64,000 bases of DNA from CBDHDJ01 sp965261645 (GTDB taxonomy: Bacteria; Pseudomonadota; Alphaproteobacteria; SHVV01). A model generated the notes under the pieces. That model made no database searches, was not told the DNA's origin, and worked only from the letters and a program-made list of their open reading frames with translations. The first letter of the stretch is position 1. The number at the start of each line of letters is the position of its first letter. Positions 26,640 through 34,879 of this stretch are shown here, one piece after another. Where the stretch lies: contig CBDHDJ010000004.1 in assembly GCA_965261645.1 (NCBI GenBank), positions 310,001-374,000 of the forward strand. Reading direction: 5' to 3'. The position numbers and the translations under genes were made by a program.

Positions 26640-26898
26640 TCGCGTGCGGGTCCAGGACCGTGAAATCCAGGGGCATTGCCGCACTCCTTATTACCTGCGC
26701 GGCCGTGAGGGCGTGATCGAACAGCCGGCGGGCGACTACCGCAACCCCGAAGAGCTCGCCTGTCACGAATCGGGCCTGCCCAAGCGCGAGCTGTACCGCG
26801 TGCGTTTTGCGCAAACCGACCTGTGGCCAGGATACGCAAACGGGCCGCACGATTCGGTCGTCGCCGATCTTTACGACCATTGGCTTGATCCGGCCTGA
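26620..26898 (+). CDS. Nitrile hydratase/thiocyanate hydrolase family, beta C-terminal-half subunit
   Basis: 92 aa. The SH3-like barrel begins FKNGDRVRVQDREIQGHCRTPYYLRGREGVIE and continues with ELYRVRFAQTDLW, matching the C-terminal domain of nitrile hydratase beta. It overlaps the preceding gene by 20 bp in a different frame, so the two halves are separate products and translationally coupled. Confidence 0.85.
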   Translation: MKFKNGDRVRVQDREIQGHCRTPYYLRGREGVIEQPAGDYRNPEELACHESGLPKRELYRVRFAQTDLWPGYANGPHDSVVADLYDHWLDPA

Positions 26899-26914
26899 AG
26901 GGAGGGAACGCGTC

Positions 26915-27550
26915 ATGGCCACGACCGTTCATCACGATCACGACCACGCGCCGATCGAGGATGGTGAGGGAGCCGCAGCCGAATATGACGCTCTCGAACA
27001 GGCGGTGCGGGAGTTGCTGATCGAGCGCGGCGTGTTGACCGCCGCCGACATCACGCGACAGATCGAGGACACCGATTCGCGCCATCCCGGCATGGGCGCC
27101 CGAGTGGTCGCCAAGGCCTGGGTCAAGCCTGAGTTCCGCGATTTTCTCAGGCGCGATGCCAAGGCGGCGGTCGAAAGCCTCGGCATCGACATGAGCAACG
27201 CACCGGAGTTGATCGCCCTAGAGGATACGCCGGGGGCGCACCACGTCGTGGTGTGCACGCTCTGCTCCTGCTATCCGCGCAAGCTCCTCGGTGTACCGCC
27301 GGCCTGGTACAAGAGCCGCGCCTATCGCTCACGCGTCGTCAACGATCCGCGCGGCGTGCTGGCGGAGTTCGGCACCCGGATCCCCGACCAAGTCGAGATC
27401 CGCGTCGCCGATTCCACGGCCGATCTCCGCTATATCGTGATCCCCGAGCGCCCCGCCGGAACGGACGGCATGAGCGAGGAAGAGCTGGCGGGGCTCGTCA
27501 CGCGCGATGCGATGATCGGTGTCACGCTCGTGCCATCGCCCAAGAACTAG
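26915..27550 (+). CDS. Cobalt-type nitrile hydratase alpha / thiocyanate hydrolase gamma family subunit
   Basis: 211 aa from ATG 26915, preceded by GGGAGG. It carries the metal claw VVVCTLCSCYPR (C114, C117, S118, C119). Thr in CTLCSC marks the cobalt class, and the outer two cysteines are normally oxidised post-translationally. An N-terminal His-rich stretch (HHDHDHAP) is unusual and may bind metal. Substrate (nitrile, thiocyanate or other) cannot be decided from sequence; the three-gene layout fits either branch. Confidence 0.88.
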   Translation: MATTVHHDHDHAPIEDGEGAAAEYDALEQAVRELLIERGVLTAADITRQIEDTDSRHPGMGARVVAKAWVKPEFRDFLRRDAKAAVESLGIDMSNAPELIALEDTPGAHHVVVCTLCSCYPRKLLGVPPAWYKSRAYRSRVVNDPRGVLAEFGTRIPDQVEIRVADSTADLRYIVIPERPAGTDGMSEEELAGLVTRDAMIGVTLVPSPKN

Positions 27551-27617
27551 GCGCACCATCGTTTAGGGACCGTCGCGCGGCCCCGCGCCGATCGATCGAC
27601 GGCTTAGGGAGCTCACC

Positions 27618-28555
27618 ATGCCATCCATTCTCGAACGGCTCAAAAGCGATGAGGTGGTGTTCCTCGACGGCGCGGTCGGCACCGAGATCCAGCGGCGAGG
27701 GGCGCCCATGAGCGATGTCGATTGGGCGGCCACGGCCAACGAGACGCACCCCGACATCGTACGGCAGGTGCACGAGGACTACATCCTCGCCGGCGCGGAC
27801 ATCGTGACCGCTAACACCTTCACGACACGGCGCGACATGCTGGAGCCCGCCGGCAAGGGCGATCGGGTGCGCGAGGTCAACATGAAGGCCCTCGGGCTGG
27901 TCCGGGAGGCGTGTGAGAATGTCGGCGCCGATCGGCCGATCTGGGTCGCGGGCTCCATTTCGACGAAGGGAACCGTGGGCGCCGACGACAAGAACCTGCC
28001 CCTGCTCAATGCCATGCGAGCAAACTACCAAGAGCAAGCCGACGCGCTCGCCGCAGGGGGCGCCGATCTGATCCTGCTCGAAATGATGTGCGACGTGGAC
28101 TATACGCGGCTCGCGCTGGAGGCCGCGGTGGCGACGGGACTCCCAGTGTGCGCCGGTTTTCCTGCGCGTTGGCCCCCGATGGCCGGCCGGTCATGTACAG
28201 CGGCAATACCGCCGACGAGATGACCCGCACCATCGCGTTAGAAAGTGTACTCGAAGCCGTCCTGCCGGGAGGCGCGGCGATGGCGGCGGTGATGCATACC
28301 AAGGTGGGGGCGATGGCCCCTTCGCTCGATACGCTTTTCGAACATTGGTCGGGCCCGGTCGCGGCCTACCCGGGCAGCGGCGGCTGGGTATGGCCCAACT
28401 GGATCTTCGAGGATGTCATCACGCCCGAGGCGCTGCTGGGCCATGCGCGCGGCTGGCTCGACCGGGGCGTCAAGGTGCTCGGCGGGTGCTGCGGTCTCGG
28501 GCCCGAGCACATCAGTTTGATGCGCGAGGAGCTGGTGCGGACGGTACCGGCCTGA
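27618..28555 (+). pseudogene. Homocysteine S-methyltransferase family gene with a frameshift
   Basis: The first frame encodes FLDGAVGTEIQRRGAP, NETHPDIVRQVHEDYI and ANTFTTRRDML up to GLPVCAGF, then runs into nonsense and stops at 28223. Homology resumes in another frame at SCALAPDGRPVMYSGNTADE and continues to the zinc site VLGGCCGLGPEHI, ending at 28555. One base appears missing in the T/C run near 28158-28166. Intact relatives transfer a methyl group to homocysteine. The stop overlaps the next ATG (TGATG). Either a recent pseudogene or a sequencing error. Confidence 0.85.
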
Positions 28556-29223
28556 TGGACCAAGCGGCGGCGCTCTCCGGTCCCCGATTGCCGCCCGTCT
28601 CGGGTGGGGCGGCGCAGCAGCTGATCGTATTGCTGCACGGCCTCGGCGCCGATGGCAACGATCTGATCGGGCTCGCGCCGCACTGGGCGCAGGAGCTGCC
28701 CGATGCCGAGTTCGTCTCGCCGCATGCGCCTGAGCCCTGCGACATGGCGCCGATGGGCCGGCAGTGGTTCAGCGTTCAGGACCATTCGCCCGAGGCCATG
28801 CTCGCCGGGGTGTGCCACGCCGCGCCCCATCTTAATGCGTTCCTCGAGGTGGAGTTGGCTCGACTGAGCCTCGGCGATGATCGGCTCGCGCTGGTCGGGT
28901 TCTCCCAGGGCACCATGATGGCGCTCCATGTCGGCCTCCGCCGCGCGCGGCCGCCCGCGGCCATCATCGGGTTTTCCGGCCGTTTGGTCGGTCCCGAACT
29001 TCTCGCCGACGAGATGACCGCCAAGCCGCCCGTTCTCCTCGTCCATGGCGATCGCGATGAGATCGTGCCGATCGAGGCGTTTTACGACGCCCTGCCGGCG
29101 CTAGGCCGGGTTGGGCTCGCCGTCGAGTGGCACGTGTGCCAGGGCATGGGCCACTCTATCGACCAGGTCGGGCTCGAGCTCGGAGCAGGATTTCTCACGC
29201 GCACGCTCGCTCGGGCTGGCTAG
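28555..29223 (+). CDS. Phospholipase/carboxylesterase family alpha/beta hydrolase
   Basis: 222 aa from ATG 28555. LIVLLHGLGADGNDL supplies the oxyanion loop, LVGFSQGTMMAL the GxSxG nucleophile, VHGDRDEIVPI the catalytic Asp and CQGMGHSID the His, as in PF02230 carboxylesterases. The start overlaps the preceding methyltransferase stop. It is convergent with panC, whose stop overlaps by 4 bp. Confidence 0.88.
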   Translation: MDQAAALSGPRLPPVSGGAAQQLIVLLHGLGADGNDLIGLAPHWAQELPDAEFVSPHAPEPCDMAPMGRQWFSVQDHSPEAMLAGVCHAAPHLNAFLEVELARLSLGDDRLALVGFSQGTMMALHVGLRRARPPAAIIGFSGRLVGPELLADEMTAKPPVLLVHGDRDEIVPIEAFYDALPALGRVGLAVEWHVCQGMGHSIDQVGLELGAGFLTRTLARAG

Positions 29224-30140
29224 ACAGCGACGTTGTCGATGAGCCGGGCCCGGCCGAGGCGGGCGGCGACCAGCACGCGGGCGGGCCGCGCCGCCCTCTC
29301 GACGGGCGCGAGCGTTTCGGCATCGCACACCGCGACATAATCGACATTGGTAAAACCGGCGGCGCGGAGTTCGCGCTCGGCCCAGTCGATCTGTTCGGCC
29401 GCACCGGAACCGGCCGCCATTCGTTCGGCGACGGCGCGGATCGTTTTGTAAAGCGTCGGCGCGATGCGGCGCTCGTCGGGCGTCAAGTGAGCGTTGCGCG
29501 AGGAGAGTGCGAGCCCGTCGTCGTCCCGCACCGTCGCCACTCCTTCGATGGCGACCGGGAGGCCGAGATCGGTGACGAGGCGGCGGACGACCAGGAGCTG
29601 CTGGTAATCCTTGTCGCCGAACAGCGCGACGTCGGGCCCAACGAGGAGGAGGAGCTTGGTCACGACAGTAGCGACACCGGTGAAGAAACCGGGGCGGAAC
29701 GCGCCGTCCAGCTGATCGCCGAGGCCCGGCACGCTGATCTGGGTGGCCTGGCCCTGCGCGTAGATCTCGGCCGCCTCGGGCGCGAAGAGCAGATGCACGC
29801 CCGCCGCGCTCAGCTTGGCCGTATCGCCGGCCTCGTCACGGGGATAGCTCGCGTAATCCTCGTTCGGGCCGAATTGCCCTGGATTGACGAACAAGCTCAC
29901 GCAGACGCGCTCGGCCACCTCGCCGGCGCGGTGCACGAGCGCCATGTGGCCCTCGTGCAGTCCGCCCATGGTGGGAACCAGGCTGACCGTCAGGTTCGCT
30001 GCGCGCCACGCCGCGATACGGGCGCGCAAATCGGCGATGCGGCGAACGGTGTCGATCAGGGCCTCAGCGGCTCGCCCGGCCTTTCGCGGACTTGGCGGCG
30101 AAAGAGTGTTCGGCCGCGGGAAAGCGGCGGGCCCGTACAT
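29220..30140 (-). CDS. panC: Pantothenate synthetase
   Basis: Joins pantoate and beta-alanine with ATP. Landmarks are the HIGH-like VPTMGGLHEGHMALV, SLFVNPGQFGP, LFGDKDYQQLLVVRRL and the KMSKS-like LSSRNAHLT. The start is uncertain. The only in-frame ATG/GTG/TTG near the family N-terminus is ATG 30140, which would add about 27 residues and overlap panB by 77 bp. Homology begins near CTG 30059 (LIDTVRRIADLRARIAAW), right after the panB stop, so a CTG start is possible. Confidence 0.9.
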   Translation of the reverse strand: MYGPAAFPRPNTLSPPSPRKAGRAAEALIDTVRRIADLRARIAAWRAANLTVSLVPTMGGLHEGHMALVHRAGEVAERVCVSLFVNPGQFGPNEDYASYPRDEAGDTAKLSAAGVHLLFAPEAAEIYAQGQATQISVPGLGDQLDGAFRPGFFTGVATVVTKLLLLVGPDVALFGDKDYQQLLVVRRLVTDLGLPVAIEGVATVRDDDGLALSSRNAHLTPDERRIAPTLYKTIRAVAERMAAGSGAAEQIDWAERELRAAGFTNVDYVAVCDAETLAPVERAARPARVLVAARLGRARLIDNVAV

Positions 30141-30906
30141 CCCTCGCGTAGCTCCGGGCAGCTTTGGTCACCTCCTCGTCCAACGCGGCGTAGCGCTTGA
30201 CGAATTTGGGCCGGAACGCGGCGAACAGGCCAAGCAGGTCCTCGGTGACAAGAATCTGGCCGTCGCAGGCGGCCGACGCGCCGATGCCGATGGTCGGCAC
30301 CGGTACTTTGGCGGTGATCCGGCGCGCCACCGTATCCACGGTGCCCTCGATCACCATGGCGAAGGCGCCGGCCTTGGCGATAGCCTCCGCATCGGCCAGG
30401 AGGCGCGTGGCCTCGGCCCGCGATTTGCCCTGCACGCGGTAGCCGCCGGCGGTGTGGAGCGATTGGGGCCTGAGCCCGATATGGCCGAGCACGGGGATGC
30501 CGCGCTCGTTGAGAAACTGGACGGTCTTGGCCATCTCCCGCCCGCCCTCGAGCTTGATCCCGGCCGCGCCGGTTTCGGCCATGATGCGGGCCGCTGCCCT
30601 GAACGCGGCGGCCGGCGATTCCTGATAGGAGCCGAACGGCATGTCGACGATGACACAGGCGCGGTCCGAGCCACGCATCACCGCCTGGCCGTGAGCGATC
30701 ATCATGTCGAGGGTGACGCCGAGGGTCGTGTCCATGCCGTACACCACCATGCCGAGCGAATCGCCCACGAGCAGCAGGTCAACCTGTGCATCCAGCAACC
30801 GCGCCATCGGCGTGGTGTAGGCGGTCAAGCTCACGATGGGCTCGGCACCCTTGCGCGCCTTGAGCTCGGGTACGGTGATCCGCCTCGTCTTCGTCGCTTG
30901 GTTCAC
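30064..30906 (-). CDS. panB: 3-methyl-2-oxobutanoate hydroxymethyltransferase
   Basis: First committed step of pantothenate synthesis. 280 aa from GTG 30906, with GGGAGG about 7 bases upstream. Landmarks are VSLTAYTTPMARLLDAQ, LLLVGDSLGMVVYGMDTTL (metal and substrate site), GIKLEGGREMA, GHIGLRPQ and IGIGASAACDGQILV. In-frame codons extend further upstream but are not homologous. Followed directly by panC. Confidence 0.93.
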   Translation of the reverse strand: MNQATKTRRITVPELKARKGAEPIVSLTAYTTPMARLLDAQVDLLLVGDSLGMVVYGMDTTLGVTLDMMIAHGQAVMRGSDRACVIVDMPFGSYQESPAAAFRAAARIMAETGAAGIKLEGGREMAKTVQFLNERGIPVLGHIGLRPQSLHTAGGYRVQGKSRAEATRLLADAEAIAKAGAFAMVIEGTVDTVARRITAKVPVPTIGIGASAACDGQILVTEDLLGLFAAFRPKFVKRYAALDEEVTKAARSYARDVRARRFPAAEHSFAAKSAKGRASR

Positions 30907-31088
30907 GTGCTCGCCTCCCGGCCGGGTGTTAGCACAATTTCGTCGCCCCGTCCGCCCAACCGGCGCCCCTTGCCGCACGGGCAGGCTGTAACCGGTTTTC
31001 AGGCTTGATTTTACTGGCATTTCCGCCAGTGAGACGGTATCAATCCGGGCGCCGTGGCGCGCAAACCAAGCGCGAGGCGCGTTGGAGG

Positions 31089-31646
31089 ATGCTGGTGCAG
31101 CCATCGCTTGAGAGTTGTCCGGCGCTCGTATTGAACGCGGACTACCGCCCGTTGAGCTACTTCCCGCTGTCGTTGTTGTCGTGGCAGGAAGCGGTCAAGG
31201 CGGTGTTTCTTGAGCGCGTCAACATCATGTCCGAATACGAGCGCACGGTGCACTCACCGAGCTTCGAGATGCGCCTGCCCAGCGTCGTCGCGCTCAAGCG
31301 TTACATCCAGCTGTCGCGCCGGCCCGCGTTCACGCGGTTCAACGTTTTCCTGCGCGATCGCTTCATGTGCCAGTATTGCAGCGCCAAGAAGGAGCTCACG
31401 TTCGATCATTTGACGCCGCTCTCGCGCGGCGGGCGCACGGTGTGGGAAAACGTGGTCGCCGCCTGCTCGAACTGTAACCTCAAGAAAGGCGGCCGGCAGC
31501 CGGGAGAGGCGCGCATGTACCCGGCGATCTGGCCGCACGTGCCCACCGTGCACGAGTTGCAGCGCAACGGCCGCGCCTTCCCGCCCAACTACCTCCACGA
31601 AAGCTGGAACGATTTTCTCTACTGGGACACCGAGCTCGAGTCCTGA
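31089..31646 (+). CDS. HNH endonuclease domain protein
   Basis: 185 aa. N-terminal PALVLNADYRPLSYFPLSLL, SWQEAVKAVFLERV and PSFEMRLPSVVALKRYI are hallmarks of a widely conserved bacterial HNH family. The nuclease module is CQYC...LTFDHLTPLSRGG...NVVAACSNCNLKKG, with zinc cysteines and the His. Biological role not established. ATG 31089 directly abuts GGAGG; GTG 31095 has a better spacing (6) and may be the real start. Divergent from panB. Confidence 0.88.
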   Translation: MLVQPSLESCPALVLNADYRPLSYFPLSLLSWQEAVKAVFLERVNIMSEYERTVHSPSFEMRLPSVVALKRYIQLSRRPAFTRFNVFLRDRFMCQYCSAKKELTFDHLTPLSRGGRTVWENVVAACSNCNLKKGGRQPGEARMYPAIWPHVPTVHELQRNGRAFPPNYLHESWNDFLYWDTELES

Positions 31647-31694
31647 TCTGAGGAATCCCCCCGCAACCGAGTTCGTGCGGGTGTGCGTCGTCCG

Positions 31695-32195
31695 TCATCG
31701 CGCTGGGGCAGTCACGGGTGAGCGGATGGGCCATGAGAGGAGCGGCCCGAGGTAGGTGCCGCGAGGATCGGTCAGGGCCAGCACCGCGGCAGGCCGGTGC
31801 ACGCCGATGATCTCCATATCAAGGTTGCGGGGCAGCAGGTAGGGTTTCGTCAGCACCTCGCGCTCGATACGCACGATGCTATCGAGGACGCTGAACGGCC
31901 GGCCCAACAGATCGGTGGGTGCGATGCCGAGGAAGTTCAGGGCCCATTCGAGCTCCTGGGCGGCGTAGTCGTTGAGATAGGCGATCCGCATGGTCTGTGC
32001 CTGGCAGATCATGACGCCGAGGGGAATCGCATTCATCGCGCGCTCGACCAGCTCGCTGCGTGCGACGGCGGCAAAGAGCTCCTGCTCGCAGCGCCAGATT
32101 TGTTTCTTGATCTCGTGGATGCGCGCTTCGGCGGCGGGCCCCACCGGCTGAGCGAATTTCCCTTCGCGGGCGGATCGTTCAGGTCCCTGAGACAT
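31695..32195 (-). CDS. Stand-alone PAS-like protein
   Basis: 166 aa. After a helical N-terminus (about residues 20-50) comes AMNAIPLGVMICQAQTMRIAYLNDYAAQEL, the opening of a PAS fold, with the rest (LDSIVRIEREVL, LTDPRGTYLGPLLSWP) compatible with a PAS domain. There is no output domain. Function unknown; small PAS proteins act as sensors or ligand binders. Confidence 0.6.
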   Translation of the reverse strand: MSQGPERSAREGKFAQPVGPAAEARIHEIKKQIWRCEQELFAAVARSELVERAMNAIPLGVMICQAQTMRIAYLNDYAAQELEWALNFLGIAPTDLLGRPFSVLDSIVRIEREVLTKPYLLPRNLDMEIIGVHRPAAVLALTDPRGTYLGPLLSWPIRSPVTAPAR

Positions 32196-32350
32196 GCTGT
32201 TTTCTTCGCTTCAGCCCAACCATGACGTGTATTCCTGTATAGCGGCGCGCTCGGGGAAACCGGACATTCCTCCCCGCTTGCCTGAAGCCTGGCCCAAGTT
32301 TAATCAGCGGCGATTAACAGAACTCTAAATAATCAGAAGTACATTCCTTT

Positions 32351-33447
32351 CCTATCCGGTTAACGCCGATGACCGCTACATGTAGGGTGCCGCCACTCTC
32401 CCGAGTAAAGCTCGGCATAGGTTGGAGCAGAGGTGTCGCCCGCGATGCCGAGCAATGAGCGGAAGGCGTTGAACGGGTAGAACCGCCTGTTGAAGCGGAA
32501 GGTGAACTCGTTGAGGTAGGCTTGTAGGTGCTGGTGGCTAACGCCGTGGTGGATACCGATCAGCCACGTCTTCAGGTTGGCGAAAACCAGATGGATGATC
32601 GGCAGGTATTGCTCGGCAACCTCTGGATCACCACACTCGGCAACAGCGAAGTGCTCATAGCCGCGCTTACCGAGGCCAGCATAGCCGCTCCAATCGTCAG
32701 TAACGATCAGCGATCCCGGCGCGACGGTGCTCTCGACGAACCCACAGAGCGACTCGGCGCTACGGTCGAGCACGACGGCGAGCCGAACGCGTCCGGCATA
32801 GCGTCCGTCTTTCCGGTTGTCGAGCTTGGTGCCCGGCTTTCGATGACGCACCTCGATGGCACAGGAGACGGGAACCTTGTGGTGAACACCACGGCCTTCC
32901 CCACGCGTTCGCCCGCCAACCCAGGTTTCGTCCACCTCAACATGGTTCTTGGGCTGTCCACCGATCCTGTCTTGGTTGGGCCGCACCATGCCCGAGCGGA
33001 GCTTGTGGAGAATTTGAAAGGCCGTCTCGTAGCGCGAAAGACCAAGTTGCCGCTGAAACTGCACGGCGGACATGCCGGGCGTCTGACTGGCGACCAGATA
33101 AGCGGCCCAGAACCAGACGTTCAGCGGAGTGTGGCTACGCTCCATCACTGTTCCCACCGTCAGCCCGGTGTTCTGGCGGCACTTGCGGCAGCGCAGGACG
33201 CCAGGGCGGTTTTCAAAGTGGAACGGCTCTCCCGCCGTGCCGCAGTGCGGGCAGGCAAAGCCGTCTCCCCAGCGGGCTTTCTCCAGGTAGGCGGCGCAGG
33301 CCGCATCATCGGGGAAAAGTCGCTGGAACTCGGGTAGCGAATGCGGGAATGGGAGATCGGCGCGGTCGAGAACATCCATGGCGCGCTCCCCTATATCCGG
33401 TTTGCGCCCATTCTAGCCCTAGTGGGTGTGGGTGTAAACCGGATAGG
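32351..33447 (-). mobile_element. IS1595-family element A
   Basis: Ends carry related inverted repeats: CCTATCCGGTTAAC at 32351 and, on the other strand, CCTATCCGGTTTAC from 33447; the similarity may extend 5 bp further out. No matching 8-bp target duplication is visible, so the exact boundaries or the flanks may have changed. Encodes one transposase. Confidence 0.75.
32360..33379 (-). CDS. IS1595/ISXO2-like transposase, element A
   Basis: 339 aa. An N-terminal zinc ribbon (CPHC...CRKC, about residues 43-70) is followed by the ISXO2-like catalytic domain: HVEVDETWVGGRTRGEGRG, LIVTDDWSGYAGL and HLVFANLKTWLIGIHHGVSHQHL, ending YLNEFTFRFNRR. Appears full-length. Only distantly similar to element B at 33846. 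Confidence 0.88.
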   Translation of the reverse strand: MDVLDRADLPFPHSLPEFQRLFPDDAACAAYLEKARWGDGFACPHCGTAGEPFHFENRPGVLRCRKCRQNTGLTVGTVMERSHTPLNVWFWAAYLVASQTPGMSAVQFQRQLGLSRYETAFQILHKLRSGMVRPNQDRIGGQPKNHVEVDETWVGGRTRGEGRGVHHKVPVSCAIEVRHRKPGTKLDNRKDGRYAGRVRLAVVLDRSAESLCGFVESTVAPGSLIVTDDWSGYAGLGKRGYEHFAVAECGDPEVAEQYLPIIHLVFANLKTWLIGIHHGVSHQHLQAYLNEFTFRFNRRFYPFNAFRSLLGIAGDTSAPTYAELYSGEWRHPTCSGHRR

Positions 33448-33554
33448 CAAGGTTATTTCTCCGTAGTGCAAACTACTTATCCTATACCTAAGGTGGAATT
33501 GCGACAAATGTTCTCCATTTTTAGTTATAGAATTTAAGGTTCGGTTATAGAACT

Positions 33555-33735
33555 AAGGCTTATCACTCTGGCTCCGGTAGGATCAACGGGTGGTGGCCTC
33601 GATGCTACGCGCGCAGCGGCACGACCCGGCTAAGGCCCAGGCAAAGTGCGCCTTCGCGAGCCAACTACCCGCTCGTCAACCGACAACTGCGTAGCCCCCT
33701 CATATTGCGTTACCGGATGCAGAGGGATAAGCCTT
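33555..33735 (+). mobile_element. MITE copy A (181 bp)
   Basis: Non-coding element with ends AAGGCTTATC... and ...GGGATAAGCCTT, flanked by ATAGAACT at 33547-33554 and 33736-33743 (8-bp duplication). The ends match those of IS1595 element B, which begins right after the second ATAGAACT. A near-identical copy lies inverted at 40019-40198. Confidence 0.85.
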
Positions 33736-33743
33736 ATAGAACT

Positions 33744-34777
33744 AAGGCTTATCCCTGAGCGTCCGGGACCACGAAATGTGGTGACGTGGGGCGAGGGTCG
33801 TGGTGGAACATAATGTGAACATCATGACCCTCGGGATGCCCAGAAATGACCGACTTCCCCCGTTCCCTGTTGGAGTTCCAACAGCGTTTTCCAGACGAAG
33901 AAGCCTGCGCCGCCTACCTGGCCATCTTGCGCTGGCCGGCAGGCTTCGTCTGTCCGGCCTGCGGCAGCAGCCGGGGGTGGGCGCTCGCGACCAAGGCATA
34001 CACCCATGAATGCGCCGACTGTCGCAAGCAGACCTCGGTGACGGCCGGTACGGTGATGCACGGCTCCAAGCTGGCGCTGATCGCGTGGTTCTGGGCCGCC
34101 TATCTGATGGCCACGCACTCCAACGGGATCTCGGCGCTGCAACTCCAGAAGCAGCTCGGCCTGGGTTCCTACAAGACCGCATGGTTGCTCGCCACCAAGC
34201 TGCGCCGGGCCATGGTCGCACCAGAGCGCATGCCGCTGGCGGGCCTGGTCGAAGTGGACGAAAGCCTGATCGCCTGCCGCTCCAAGGATGAACCGCCGAG
34301 CGGCGGCGGTCGGCGCAGCCACCAAGGCAAGTTGTTGGTCGCCGGCGCTGTCGAGGTCGGCGAGGGTGGGCCCGGCCGGATCCGCCTGGCGCGGATCGAG
34401 GACTTCTCCGCCGACAGCCTGCACGCCTTCCTGGGCGCCAACCTCGCCCCCGGCGCCACGGCCAGGACCGACGGCTGGGCCGGCTACCCCGGCGCGTCCG
34501 GCATCACACACGACCCGCACGTCGTCGGAAACATGGCCGCCCATATGGTCCTGCCCTGGGTTCATCGCGTCTTCGCCAACCTCAAGACCTGGGCGCTGGG
34601 CGTCTACCACGGCCTCCGACGCCAACACCTGCAATCCTACCTCGACGAGTTCGTCTTCCGCTTCAACCGGCGCCAAACCCGCCACGCAGCCTTCCGCTCC
34701 ATCCTCGGCATCGGCGTCGCAATCAAGCCGCCTACCTACAAGATGTTGATCGCACCGGAGCTACCGGGATAAGCCTT
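33744..34777 (+). mobile_element. IS1595-family element B (1034 bp)
   Basis: Terminal inverted repeats AAGGCTTATCCC / GGGATAAGCCTT and an 8-bp target duplication ATAGAACT at 33736-33743 and 34778-34785. The same octamer also borders the adjacent MITE, so three copies of ATAGAACT separate the two elements. Confidence 0.9.
33846..34772 (+). CDS. IS1595/ISXO2-like transposase, element B
   Basis: 308 aa. Zinc ribbon CPACG...CADCRKQ, then LVEVDESLIACRSKDE, ARTDGWAGYPG, HRVFANLKTWALGVYHGLRRQHL and YLDEFVFRFNRR. It probably also mobilises the MITEs, since its element shares their ends (inference). Intact. Confidence 0.88.
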   Translation: MTDFPRSLLEFQQRFPDEEACAAYLAILRWPAGFVCPACGSSRGWALATKAYTHECADCRKQTSVTAGTVMHGSKLALIAWFWAAYLMATHSNGISALQLQKQLGLGSYKTAWLLATKLRRAMVAPERMPLAGLVEVDESLIACRSKDEPPSGGGRRSHQGKLLVAGAVEVGEGGPGRIRLARIEDFSADSLHAFLGANLAPGATARTDGWAGYPGASGITHDPHVVGNMAAHMVLPWVHRVFANLKTWALGVYHGLRRQHLQSYLDEFVFRFNRRQTRHAAFRSILGIGVAIKPPTYKMLIAPELPG

Positions 34778-34879
34778 ATAGAACTTACGGTCTAAGTAAT
34801 TCCCCTCGGTTGCTTGTCGTCCCCTGAGGAATAATATGGTTAACACAAACTTGCCAATTTACCGCGATTCCATTTCATT

